Translations under genes and position numbers: made by a program
Source of the DNA: Parasediminibacterium sp046546515
GTDB taxonomy: Bacteria > Bacteroidota > Bacteroidia > Chitinophagales > Chitinophagaceae
Direction of reading: 5' to 3'
Assembly: GCF_046546515.1 (NCBI RefSeq)
Contig: NZ_JBKHKJ010000006.1
Coordinates: forward strand, 124,001-188,000
Length of the DNA: 64,000 nt
Shown: piece by piece, positions 51,093 through 59,368 of the stretch
How the letters are laid out: each line of letters starts with the position of its first letter
Position numbering within the stretch: the first letter of the stretch is position 1
Notes under the pieces: generated by a model
What the model saw: the letters and a program-made list of their open reading frames with translations, nothing else
Database searches by the model: none
Told to the model about the DNA's origin: nothing

Positions 51093-53834
51093 ATGCAGCA
51101 ACAAGTATACAAATTTTTATTACTGGCTTTTTTTACCTCTCTTTTTTCGTATACCGTTAATGCCCAGGACAATAGCAGCGACACTGCTATTACCTCAATT
51201 GATGTTGATTTAAGCACCATTTTCACACAGAAAACACCCAAGAAATATAAAATTGCTGGGATAAAAGTAGTAGGCAATCACTTTTTTGACGAAAACCTGC
51301 TGGTATCTATTTCTACCTTGAATATTGGCGATGAAGTAACCATACCCGGCGGCGACAATTTTGCAAAAGCCATCAACAAACTATGGGGGCAAAACTATTT
51401 CAGCAATGTGGAAATATACCTTACCAAGCTTGAGGGAAAGAACATAAGCCTAGAAATAGCAGTAACTGAAAGGCCAAGGCTAGCAAAATTTGGGTTCATC
51501 GGAATTAAAAAAGGCGAGGCAGACGACTTGAACACCAAGACGGGTTTGGTTGTAGGGAGGGTTGTTACCGAAAACATGAAAAGGTCTGCAATAGAAGCCA
51601 TTACAAAATACTATGCAGAAAAGGGTTTTCAGGATGCCAAGACAAGGGTAGAGGAGAAAAAAGACAATACACTTCAAAATTCCTTGCAAATAAATTTTAT
51701 TGTAAACAAAGGGTTTAAAACGCGTATCAATAACATCAACTTTGACGGCAATACCATCGTTGCCGGAACGCTGAAAAAGCAATTTAAAGATACAAAAGAG
51801 CAATCTCGTTTAACGCTTTACCCCCCAGATAATGAGGGAGGGTTTATTACTCCGAAACACTATACATTTCATAACTACTTGGCCGATAAGGGTTTCCTGA
51901 CTTTTTCACTTACCAAACGTTTACTAGACCCTTACGTGCGCTTTAAGTTTTTCACCTCTGCAAAATTTAACCAGAAAAAATATACAGACGACAAAGACAA
52001 GCTGATAGAATATTACAATAGCCTTGGCTTCAGAGACGCTGCAATACCAAGGGACACGGTATTTAAAAACGCTAAAGGATCGCTAAACATTGACATAAAA
52101 GTAAGCGAGGGCCATAAATACTATTTTGGCAACATTACTTGGAGAGGTAATACAAAATACACCGACTCTTTGCTTACAGTAATATTAGGCATAAAAAAGG
52201 GCGATACCTACAACCTAGACAACTTGAACAAGAAACTGGGCAAGGGGGCACCAGAAGGTGCAGATGTAAGTACTCTATACCAAGACGATGGGTATTTGTT
52301 TTTTAGGACAGACCCTGTAGAGGTAGCTGTTTACAACGACACGATAGACTATGAAATACGCATATTAGAAGGGCCACAGGCCACTATTAAGAATATCCGT
52401 ATATCGGGCAATGAAAAAACGAAGGAATACGTTATCCGAAGGGAACTGAGGACAATACCAGGCAATAAATTTAGCAAGACAGATTTAATCCGTTCACAAA
52501 GGGAAATTGCCCAGCTAAACTTTTTTAACGCAGAAAAAATTGGTATTAACCCGGTACCCAATCCAGATGATGGCACGGTGGACATTAATTATACCGTTGA
52601 AGAAAAATCGAGCGACCAGCTAGAGCTGAGTGCCGGATGGGGTGGAAATATTGGCCTTACAGGTACCTTGGGTGTTACCTTCAATAACTTTTCGCTCAAT
52701 AATATATTCCATAAAAAAGCATGGGATCCATTGCCAATGGGCGATGGCCAAAAGCTAAGTATGCGTGTGCAGAGCAATGGTCGTGCGTTTCGTTCTTACA
52801 ACTTCTCATTCACAGAACCATGGCTGGGGGGCACAAAGCGCAATTCTTTTACATTCTCTATTTACGATACCAAATATGCCAATGCCTATAACCCGGCAAC
52901 AGGCACCTATACTAGTTCTGCAGCAAATTCTTCTTATATCCGCACAACAGGTGTTGGCGTAAACCTTGGCAAGCAATTGAAATGGCCGGATGATTATTTT
53001 TCTTTGTCAATGGGTATCAATTTTGCCCGCTATAAGTTGGTGAACTATTATATAGACCAAGTAAACCTGCCTGGCTTTAATAATGGATTCTCGCACAACC
53101 TGAACTTTAAAATAGCTCTGCAGCGAAATTCTATAAACAATCCTACTTTCCCAAGCAATGGGTCGAATTTCTTGTTGAGCCTGGCGCTTACGCCACCCTA
53201 TTCTTTAATAGACCCAAATATTACAAAGGAAGCAAACCCATACAAATGGGTTGAATACAATAAATGGCGTTTTACTAGTGAGTACTATGTGCCGCTAACC
53301 AAGCCAACAGGCGAGGACAGGAACAAAATGATGGTATTGAAAGTTGCTGCTAAATATGGCTTCCTCGGCAGGTATAATAGGGATTTGAACATATCTCCTT
53401 TCGAGCGTTTCCAAGTAGGAGATGCGGGTTTGGCAAACCAGTTTGCTTTGCTAGGCTACGATATTATATCGCAAAGAGGATACCCAGTTTACCAAACTTC
53501 AAACCCCAAAATAAACCCAGACCAGTCTGGGGCAAGCCAGTATTTTACTATATTTAACAAATATACAATGGAACTTAGGTATCCTTTGAGCCTTAACCCC
53601 AGCAGCACTATTTATGCCGAAGGTTTTTTTGAAGCAGCCAATGGTTGGTACAGCCTGCAAGACTATAATCCATTCCAATTGCGTAGGTCTGTGGGTGTGG
53701 GTATGCGCTTCTTTTTGCCTATGTTTGGTTTGCTAGGTTTCGACTATGGTATTGGTATAGACAGGATACAGAATGGCGGAAGCATAAAAGACGCATCTAA
53801 GTTTACGTTTATGCTTGGGTTTGAACCGGAATAG
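51093..53834 (+). CDS. bamA: Outer membrane protein assembly factor BamA
   Basis: The Omp85-family core of the BAM machine. 913 residues: signal peptide (about 1-24, ending VNAQ), POTRA domains (about 50-500, e.g. YKIAGIKVVGNHFFDENLL, FKTRINNINFDGNTIV, HKYYFGNITWRGNTKYTD and ATIKNIRISGNEKTKEYVI) and a barrel from about 510 (LELSAGWGGNIGLTGTLG) ending FTFMLGFEPE. The barrel has the Omp85 features R-x-F after FLRR-like FQLRRSVGVGMRFFLPMFG. Two Skp-like chaperone genes follow. Longer than E. coli BamA, normal for the phylum. Confidence 0.95.
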   Translation: MQQQVYKFLLLAFFTSLFSYTVNAQDNSSDTAITSIDVDLSTIFTQKTPKKYKIAGIKVVGNHFFDENLLVSISTLNIGDEVTIPGGDNFAKAINKLWGQNYFSNVEIYLTKLEGKNISLEIAVTERPRLAKFGFIGIKKGEADDLNTKTGLVVGRVVTENMKRSAIEAITKYYAEKGFQDAKTRVEEKKDNTLQNSLQINFIVNKGFKTRINNINFDGNTIVAGTLKKQFKDTKEQSRLTLYPPDNEGGFITPKHYTFHNYLADKGFLTFSLTKRLLDPYVRFKFFTSAKFNQKKYTDDKDKLIEYYNSLGFRDAAIPRDTVFKNAKGSLNIDIKVSEGHKYYFGNITWRGNTKYTDSLLTVILGIKKGDTYNLDNLNKKLGKGAPEGADVSTLYQDDGYLFFRTDPVEVAVYNDTIDYEIRILEGPQATIKNIRISGNEKTKEYVIRRELRTIPGNKFSKTDLIRSQREIAQLNFFNAEKIGINPVPNPDDGTVDINYTVEEKSSDQLELSAGWGGNIGLTGTLGVTFNNFSLNNIFHKKAWDPLPMGDGQKLSMRVQSNGRAFRSYNFSFTEPWLGGTKRNSFTFSIYDTKYANAYNPATGTYTSSAANSSYIRTTGVGVNLGKQLKWPDDYFSLSMGINFARYKLVNYYIDQVNLPGFNNGFSHNLNFKIALQRNSINNPTFPSNGSNFLLSLALTPPYSLIDPNITKEANPYKWVEYNKWRFTSEYYVPLTKPTGEDRNKMMVLKVAAKYGFLGRYNRDLNISPFERFQVGDAGLANQFALLGYDIISQRGYPVYQTSNPKINPDQSGASQYFTIFNKYTMELRYPLSLNPSSTIYAEGFFEAANGWYSLQDYNPFQLRRSVGVGMRFFLPMFGLLGFDYGIGIDRIQNGGSIKDASKFTFMLGFEPE

Positions 53835-53957
53835 GCCTTAGTAGTAAGTGGTAAGAAGTGAGTAGTAAGTGGTGAGTAGTAGGTTGTCAGTTTGGGACAT
53901 TGTATTTGTAAATTTTGTGTAACTCGTGTTATAAAATTCTTTTAATCATACCGGTAT

Positions 53958-54479
53958 ATGAAAAAAATATTTTTTATTGCTTTTATTGCTTTATTGGTTT
54001 CATCTGAGGCCAATGCACAGCGGTATGCCATTATAGATACAAAGTACATTTTAGACAAAATGCCTGAGTATAAAGACGCAGACAAAAAAATAAAAGCAAT
54101 AAGCGAGCAATGGCAAAAAGAAATAGACGATAAGCAAGCTGTGCTTGACAAAATGTATAAAGATTATGATATTGAACAATTCATGCTTACGGACGAGCTA
54201 AAAAAGAAACGGGAAACCGAATTATTCAATAAGGAAAAGGAAGTAAGGGACTTGCAGAAAAAACGTTTTGGCTACGAAGGCGACCTTTTTAAAGAACGCC
54301 AAAGAATAGTAAAACCTATACAGGATAAAGTTTACAACGCAGTGCAAAAAATAGCAATTTCTCGTAGCTACGATTTTATATTGGATAAAAGCGAAGGTAT
54401 AACTGTTATATTTGCCGACCCTAAGCTTGATAAAAGCGATGATATACTAGCACAGCTAGGCATTAAACCAGGAAGTTAA
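53958..54479 (+). CDS. OmpH/Skp-family periplasmic chaperone (first copy)
   Basis: A 173-residue periplasmic holdase that keeps unfolded outer-membrane proteins soluble before BamA. Signal peptide about 1-20 (..SSEANAQ), then RYAIIDTKYILDKMPEYKDA, the conserved OmpH start, a long coiled-coil arm (about 45-120, KIKAISEQWQKEIDDKQAVLDK) and a closing strand ISRSYDFILDKSEG. It lies 123 bp behind bamA. Confidence 0.93.
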   Translation: MKKIFFIAFIALLVSSEANAQRYAIIDTKYILDKMPEYKDADKKIKAISEQWQKEIDDKQAVLDKMYKDYDIEQFMLTDELKKKRETELFNKEKEVRDLQKKRFGYEGDLFKERQRIVKPIQDKVYNAVQKIAISRSYDFILDKSEGITVIFADPKLDKSDDILAQLGIKPGS

Positions 54480-54558
54480 TTAACAATTAAGAATAGGCAT
54501 AAGAAGTTTTTACCTTAAAAAATAGTTTTAACAACAACAATTACATAAAAAAGAACAA

Positions 54559-55176
54559 ATGAAAAAAGTTTTAGTAGGGTGTGTGGTAATAGCAGCAAGT
54601 TTATTGTGCTGCCTTCAATCCAATGCACAAATGAAAATAGGCACTTTTGACGAGCAAAGTGTTTTGGGTTTAATGCCAGGCATCCAAAAAGTAGATACCC
54701 TATTGCAAAAATATGTAGCTGATTCTTTAAAGCCGGAATACGACTATGAACTGAGTGAATTAATGCGTTTGGATAGCAGTTTTAAGAAAGATTCTGCTGG
54801 TATGCAGCCTAGCACACGCTCGATAGTGCAAAAAGAAATAAACCAGCACAAATACAAAATAGTAAACTGGCAGCAGTACCAAAACCAACAATTAGAGCAA
54901 AAGCAAGAAGAATTGCTATATCCTTACAAGCAAAAAATTTATGCTTCTTTAGAAAAAATTATTAAAGAGCAAAAATATACCCATGTTTTTAAAAGTGACA
55001 TGCTCTTAGTAGCTCCACCACAGGACAACTTGGTGATTAAAGTAGCCTTAGATTTGAAATTGAAATTCCCTAAAGACGTAGAAGACCAACTGAGGGCACA
55101 AGGCCTTTTGGGCAGCAGCCCTGCTAGCGCACCAGCAGGTACTACGCCTAAGCCTAAACCGGCCAATAAGAATTAA
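54559..55176 (+). CDS. OmpH/Skp-family periplasmic chaperone (second copy)
   Basis: A 205-residue paralogue of the preceding gene. Signal peptide about 1-23 (LLCCLQSNAQ), KIGTFDEQSVLGLMPGIQKVD, a helical arm (NQQLEQKQEELLYPYKQKIYAS) and KEQKYTHVFKSDMLLVAPP. It differs by a proline-rich tail (about 185-205, PASAPAGTTPKPKP). Tandem Skp-like genes behind bamA are a Bacteroidota habit. Ends at a terminator. Confidence 0.9.
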   Translation: MKKVLVGCVVIAASLLCCLQSNAQMKIGTFDEQSVLGLMPGIQKVDTLLQKYVADSLKPEYDYELSELMRLDSSFKKDSAGMQPSTRSIVQKEINQHKYKIVNWQQYQNQQLEQKQEELLYPYKQKIYASLEKIIKEQKYTHVFKSDMLLVAPPQDNLVIKVALDLKLKFPKDVEDQLRAQGLLGSSPASAPAGTTPKPKPANKN

Positions 55177-55202
55177 GAATTTCCTATACTTATAAATAAC
55201 TT

Positions 55203-55240
55203 GAGCCACCCCACGAAAGTCGGGTGGCTCCTTGCTTTTG
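55203..55240 (+). terminator. Terminator of the uppS-bamA-skp-skp cluster
   Basis: GAGCCACCC / GGGTGGCTC with a 10-nt loop (55203-55230), followed by CTTGCTTTT. Confidence 0.85.
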
Positions 55241-55262
55241 GCAATAGTGATTTTTGCATTTT

Positions 55263-55293
55263 AACCCAGATTTCAATTGCAAAATCTGGGTTT
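55263..55293. repeat. Palindrome of the AACCCGGATTTTGCA family
   Basis: AACCCAGATTT / AAATCTGGGTT around CAATTGC. Related to the ends of the element at 42399-42580 and the hairpin at 56450-56489. Confidence 0.55.
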
Positions 55294-55369
55294 TACCTGT
55301 TACAAGTATGCCTTCTAGCGCACTATAAAAATGAAATCTTTTTCAATAACATATGGCAAAAAAACAGTA

Positions 55370-56023
55370 ATGGCAAAAAAGTTATTTTTTATTTTTATGT
55401 TAGCTACTAGCATAACCCAAGCTCAGGAAAAAAAAGCTACAAAAGTAGATGGCGACCAAATATTTACCTGCTTTAAGCAAGGTAACCATGGCGACTGTGT
55501 TTCTATTGGTATGATAAAAGCTGCCATTAGCGTATTTGGCATGTACAATGTATTCAGCGAAAAGCCTATTAATGATACTTTAACCGAAATTACCCTTAGA
55601 AATGGCAAGAAATATTCTGTAAGCCTAAATGAGTTTTATATGGCCGATACTATCATGCACATAAGGAAAGGCAAAGAGGGCATACCAGAAGTAATGCAAT
55701 ATGCTACTAGGTGTTTTGCAGTAATGGGTAAAGTAAAACAAGACTTGGAAAATGTGCCTACTTACGAAGAATCAATCAACAAGTTGGCAAGAGGGGGACA
55801 TGGAAAAAAGATTTTTTATGATTTAGGCTTAGAAAATAATGTAGTTATGCTTGGCCAGAATCCTGATTTTAGCAACATCTGTGGTGTCGTGGCATGGAAA
55901 AAAAAGCATGTTGCCTATATATGCAATGGATATATGGATAAATATGGCAATAAAGTACCTGTAACAGACGAGTTTTATGGGGGTTTTATGGTGGTTGACA
56001 AGCAAGTCACTGGCAAGTTGTAG
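55370..56023 (+). CDS. Secreted protein with a calpain/papain-like cysteine motif, unknown function
   Basis: 217 residues from ATG 55370, giving a signal peptide (MAKKLFFIFMLATSITQAQ). The segment CFKQGNHGDCVSIGMIKAAI (34-53) matches the oxyanion glutamine and nucleophile pattern Q-G-x-x-G-D-C of calpain-type peptidases, with Q37 and C43, followed by a helix. H180 in KKKHVAYICNGYMDKYGN lies where the catalytic histidine is expected. A mature exported peptidase or inactive relative is inferred; no third residue is certain. A frame from 55331 adds a short non-signal start. It stands alone after the skp terminator. Confidence 0.5.
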   Translation: MAKKLFFIFMLATSITQAQEKKATKVDGDQIFTCFKQGNHGDCVSIGMIKAAISVFGMYNVFSEKPINDTLTEITLRNGKKYSVSLNEFYMADTIMHIRKGKEGIPEVMQYATRCFAVMGKVKQDLENVPTYEESINKLARGGHGKKIFYDLGLENNVVMLGQNPDFSNICGVVAWKKKHVAYICNGYMDKYGNKVPVTDEFYGGFMVVDKQVTGKL

Positions 56024-56678
56024 TTTTTTTGCCACTAGGTCATAAAACAGAAAAAAGGTACAAAGGAAAAGAAGTTTGAAGGTTATTATAATTGCATCGG
56101 GCAAAAACCACAGGCAACCCCCCTGTTGGCTGACGGGGAAATATATTGCCACAAGCAATATGGTAGCTAGGCCCCAACCCTCGAATAGTTGGGGTTTCAT
56201 GCCCTCGCTCAGCAAGGGTTCTATGAACAACCTTGTCAGCCGATTGTTCTGCATCAGCATTTTAAAAATCACGTGGCATATTGGGTTAGCGATAGCCATA
56301 CGTTAAACTTTTTTTTAACAATATTAAAATAGCATATCCTTCTTAAAAATAGGATACGACTCTGATGGGGTGCATTTCAAAACTTTGCTTTTAGTCTTGT
56401 CTTAAAATACCTACAAATGCGAGGAACTAGGGTATGCAGAAATATTTTAACCCGGATTTTGCAATAGATTTCAACTACAAAATCCGGGAAAACATAAAAA
56501 TCACTTTTTTGGAAAATTAATGCAGCACCCTTATTTTCGTTTGGAAACTGCTTAATTTATTTAGCTAATGAACATGTTTAACTTTTTGAAAAACACATCA
56601 ATTACACTAAATCGATTTATAAAGCTTGATGCTTGAATGTGTATGCCTATTGTTCGTACACTGCCTAAAAATAACCTT
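56024..56678. other. Gene-free region with repeat remnants
   Basis: Holds small palindromes (CCCCAACCCTCGAATAGTTGGGG, in part, near 56170-56200), a solo end GGGTGCATTTCAAAACTTTG (56368-56387) matching the left TIR of copies A and B, and the hairpin AACCCGGATTTTG / CAAAATCCGGG at 56450-56488. Overlapping frames on both strands at 56024-56306 are not convincing genes. A right-hand GCACCC at 56525-56530 may be the other end of a decayed element. Confidence 0.5.
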
Positions 56679-57782
56679 ATGCCCAAATACTTACTAGTTT
56701 TTGTTACCCTGCTTATCTTTTTTATATCGCAATGCCCACCTGTTAAGGCACAATTGCACGAAGTTTATGTTAAAGGAAAAATAACACTTCAAAACCACCA
56801 GCAAAAAGAGGGGTATATACAAAGGGACAACTTAGAAAGCATGAATTATTGCATCTATTTCAAAGAAACGGAAAATCAAAAAAAGCCTGTAAAGTACGAT
56901 ACGCTTTCGCTAAGTGGATATACCTTGGAATCAGGTGAGGTTTTTGACAGATTAAGGTTTGAGTTGTCCCAAAACGCAGATAGCATCTCTGTTTTGGGCA
57001 GTTTAATGCTGAAAGGCAAAGCCAGTTTGTATGAGGCTTTTTATAAAAGCACACAGTTTTTTATTGTGTACAATGCAGGTAGCACTTATGCCTTGCAAGA
57101 TGACAAATTAGAAACTGGGGCAACAGAAATTACCCCTCATTATTTCAAAGACTATTTAAAAATGGCTTTAGAGGATAGGTTTTCAGTAGAAATTAGTAAA
57201 ATGAGTTTTGATGAAGAAAGCATTGTAAGCATCGTTTCTCAATACAACAAATCGCAATCATCCTATAACAATCCAATTATTGCAAAACAAAGCAAAATTA
57301 GTTTCCTCATCTTGGATATTGGAATAGCTAGTTGGCAAGCAGGTGAAAAAGAGATATTTGCCCAAGCCATTTATAGGATGTATGTACCTAAATACAGCAA
57401 AAGCACATCTATTAATACAGGAATCAGCTATTTTAAAAATAATTATTCCAATCGTTATCCTGGCATTTTTTATAGCTACCTAGTTAATTATTCACGTAGT
57501 TTAATATCTATTCCATTTCAAGTTCAGCAAAATATTTTAAATAAAAATATCAGGCCTTATTTCTTTTCGGGATTGAATTTTAGCTATATCAATGAAACAA
57601 ACGACCATGATTTGGCTATTTACGAAAAAGGATTCCAAAAAACGTATGGCATTGCCCTTTTATACGGAGCTGGGATAGAGGCAGACATATACAAAGGGCT
57701 AAGGGCTAAAATAGAATACCGATACGAAAACTATATTCATCCAGTATCCATTGGCGTAGGCTATGATTTTTCAAAGAAATAA
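56679..57782 (+). CDS. Secreted/outer-membrane protein of unknown function
   Basis: 367 residues from ATG 56679; the frame from 56637 adds a polar extension before the signal peptide. Signal about 1-24 (..QCPPVKAQ). The mature N-terminus, LHEVYVKGKITLQNHQQKEGYI, recalls a short beta-sandwich seen before barrels in Bacteroidota; the C-terminal third alternates in strands (SFLILDIGIASWQAG, YFFSGLNFSYIN, IALLYGAGIEADIY) and ends VGVGYDFSKK. Probably a small outer-membrane barrel. No named family recognised. Confidence 0.5.
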   Translation: MPKYLLVFVTLLIFFISQCPPVKAQLHEVYVKGKITLQNHQQKEGYIQRDNLESMNYCIYFKETENQKKPVKYDTLSLSGYTLESGEVFDRLRFELSQNADSISVLGSLMLKGKASLYEAFYKSTQFFIVYNAGSTYALQDDKLETGATEITPHYFKDYLKMALEDRFSVEISKMSFDEESIVSIVSQYNKSQSSYNNPIIAKQSKISFLILDIGIASWQAGEKEIFAQAIYRMYVPKYSKSTSINTGISYFKNNYSNRYPGIFYSYLVNYSRSLISIPFQVQQNILNKNIRPYFFSGLNFSYINETNDHDLAIYEKGFQKTYGIALLYGAGIEADIYKGLRAKIEYRYENYIHPVSIGVGYDFSKK

Positions 57783-57844
57783 TAGTTTTCGCCGCTAAGG
57801 AATACTTTTAAAATAACTGCTACTACTCAGGTGCAAGTTTGGTT

Positions 57845-57988
57845 AATATGCCACGAAGGCAAGAAGACACAAATCGGCACAAAGTTTTGAGGGAAGAAAA
57901 AAAGAAAAAGAATAAGATTTATATTGTCAATACCTTTTTAACCTTTTTTTCTTTGTGCTTCTTCGTGTTTTTGTGCCTTTGTGGCAAA
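57845..57988. repeat. CACAAAG-type repeat as a long inverted pair
   Basis: GCCACGAAGGCAAGAAGACA on the left faces TTTGTGCTTCTTCGTGTTTT and TGTGCCTTTGTGGC on the right, around a purine/pyrimidine-rich centre (GAAAAAAAGAAAAAG). It lies between convergent genes and could work as a terminator. Confidence 0.65.
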
Positions 57989-58009
57989 AAAAGCATAGCC
58001 TAAACACCA

Positions 58010-58237
58010 TTACCTATCACTAAAATGCGTGATGGTAAGCCCAATAACTTCCCCATTTGCATAGCGGTACAGTATACCGTCATCGCCCAGCTCACTGTCA
58101 TCTGCGGGCTTGGGTGTGCCAAAGTTTACATACATTACATCGCCTAGTTCATCATAGCGTATTTGCAGGTCAACCGCATTGCTTTGTCTCACGGCTTTTA
58201 ATGCAAGCATCATTTCAGGTATTGCTATCGCTGCCAT
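58010..58237 (-). CDS. DUF2283 family small protein (probable antitoxin-like)
   Basis: 75 residues. The segment LQIRYDELGDVMYVNFGTPKPADDSELGDDGILYRYANGEVIGLTI (read here in parts) is the DUF2283 signature: Y-D-x-x-x-D-x-x-Y-i-x-f....e...gv......G.iiGiti. It overlaps the next upstream gene by 13 bp, showing co-translation. DUF2283 proteins often sit beside small nuclease-like proteins; an antitoxin role is inferred. Confidence 0.75.
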   Translation of the reverse strand: MAAIAIPEMMLALKAVRQSNAVDLQIRYDELGDVMYVNFGTPKPADDSELGDDGILYRYANGEVIGLTITHFSDR

Positions 58238-58527
58238 AGTATATTTCTTTTTAAAAGTGCCTTCATTTTTTTTGTAAAATAGGCTGTTAGTATAAAGCCT
58301 TCCGTTTCTATTTCTTTATACACTACAACCAGTACCTTGTCGCTCCGTTGGTATGCTGCGGCTAGTAATTCTCCCGCCCCGCCTTCTACTATCATGTCAG
58401 GTACAGCTACCGTTAGCAACACATCGTGCAAATAGCGAGCCATTTCAGGATGCCCCTTTACAATATGCACCCAACGCTCGTCTGGTAGCCTTATTGTTTT
58501 TCCTGAAATGCTTTTTGTAATATGCAC
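58225..58527 (-). CDS. Small PBECR/RelE-like protein (probable toxin)
   Basis: 100 residues if started at GTG 58527 (VHITKSISGKTIRLPDERW); the frame extends to 58644 without a better ATG. The motif DERWVHIVKGHPEM, then VAVPDMIVEGGAGELLAA and VLVVVYKEIETEGFILTAYFTKK, matches the pattern of barnase/EndoU/RelE-like domains (PBECR-type: H-I-x-x-x-H-P-E, then vvy.e..g.fi.TAy). It overlaps the DUF2283 gene, as toxin-antitoxin pairs do. Assignment is from motif resemblance. Confidence 0.6.
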   Translation of the reverse strand: MHITKSISGKTIRLPDERWVHIVKGHPEMARYLHDVLLTVAVPDMIVEGGAGELLAAAYQRSDKVLVVVYKEIETEGFILTAYFTKKMKALLKRNILWQR

Positions 58528-58678
58528 TATACAAAAATAGAATAAAAATGAGGTGAATAATATTTTCAAAATAACTTTCCTGCAAGGCACAAGCGGCACT
58601 ATTGCGCCAGCTTTGCGAAATTTTAGCGTGTGGAAGCAGAGCAACTTGAAACAAATAATCCCAACACGGAATGCTTTT

Positions 58679-59101
58679 CTATCCGCCTGAAAGCCTTTTA
58701 CGCTGTGGCTTTACAGTATGCTGGAATAACTGCAAAGAAGGGATATACGCATATTGTTTTGTATTGCAGGTAGCTAATAAACAATTGTATTTAAGGGCAG
58801 TTGCTGGAAGCAAGGAGTCATTAATAGCCGCATCATAGCTTAAATGATAAGTAGAAATAAGCTGCAAAGCAATTTCAGAAATTTCTTCATCTATATGTAT
58901 GATATGAAAAAATTTAATTTGTTTTGAAATTTTTTGTTGCTGCTGTTTATTCAAACTGCCTTTAACAATATCGGCAATGCTGGTAAACCCAACAACAAAA
59001 AACGCCGACACTTTGTTATTGATAATATTCACCGCTTCGGTATTGTTGTAAAGTTATTCAATTAGGAAATCTGTATTCAACAAGATTATTTCGTTCTCCA
59101 T
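58679..59101 (-). pseudogene. VapC-like PIN-domain toxin with in-frame stop
   Basis: Frame from ATG 59101: MENEIILLNTDFLIE, then TAA at 59056-59054, then continuing in the same frame as LYNNTEAVNIINNK... to the stop at 58679. Without the stop the product is 140 residues, a normal PIN length. The acidic N-terminal D in NTDFLIE and the C-terminal INDSLLPATALKYNCLLATCNTKQYAYIP fit the PIN pattern (D..a..aaTA......L.T.n...f..i). The second part alone lacks the first active aspartate, so the toxin is most likely dead. Confidence 0.75.
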
Positions 59102-59226
59102 GCCGCTTTTCTTAATTCCTCAATATCTGGCTTAGGTATCTCTTTCATAAAAAGGGTTTGCAACGCTTGCAGAGCCTTCCTGTTAGCGGGCAAACCGCCT
59201 TCTATATTTAGTTTTTCCAATAGCAT
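59086..59226 (-). CDS. Short antitoxin-like protein upstream of the PIN pseudogene
   Basis: ATG 59226 to TAA 59086-59088 encodes 46 residues: MLLEKLNIEGGLPANRKALQ, ALQTLFMKEIPKPDIEELRK and AAWRTK. It overlaps the toxin ATG by 16 bp, the usual antitoxin-toxin coupling. The C-terminal PDIEELRKAAW looks like the toxin-binding end of VapB/AbrB-type antitoxins, but the DNA-binding domain is missing or lost; the frame can extend upstream only without an ATG. Confidence 0.5.
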   Translation of the reverse strand: MLLEKLNIEGGLPANRKALQALQTLFMKEIPKPDIEELRKAAWRTK

Positions 59227-59368
59227 TTTCTTAGAAGAAGATTTATCTATTGTGCCAATTGGTTGCCATAATATCTATTTATACCGAAGTTATAAAATAT
59301 TGAGTACAAAAAAAAATACAAAACCTTTGTGCTTCTTTGGTTTTTTGTGCCTTTCTTGCCTGCCCCAA

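Noticed and set aside
55829..56299. Minus-strand 156-codon frame partly over the calpain-like gene
   Set aside because: Overlaps a better supported gene on the other strand and has a composition of repeated short palindromes; no transposase motif could be confirmed.
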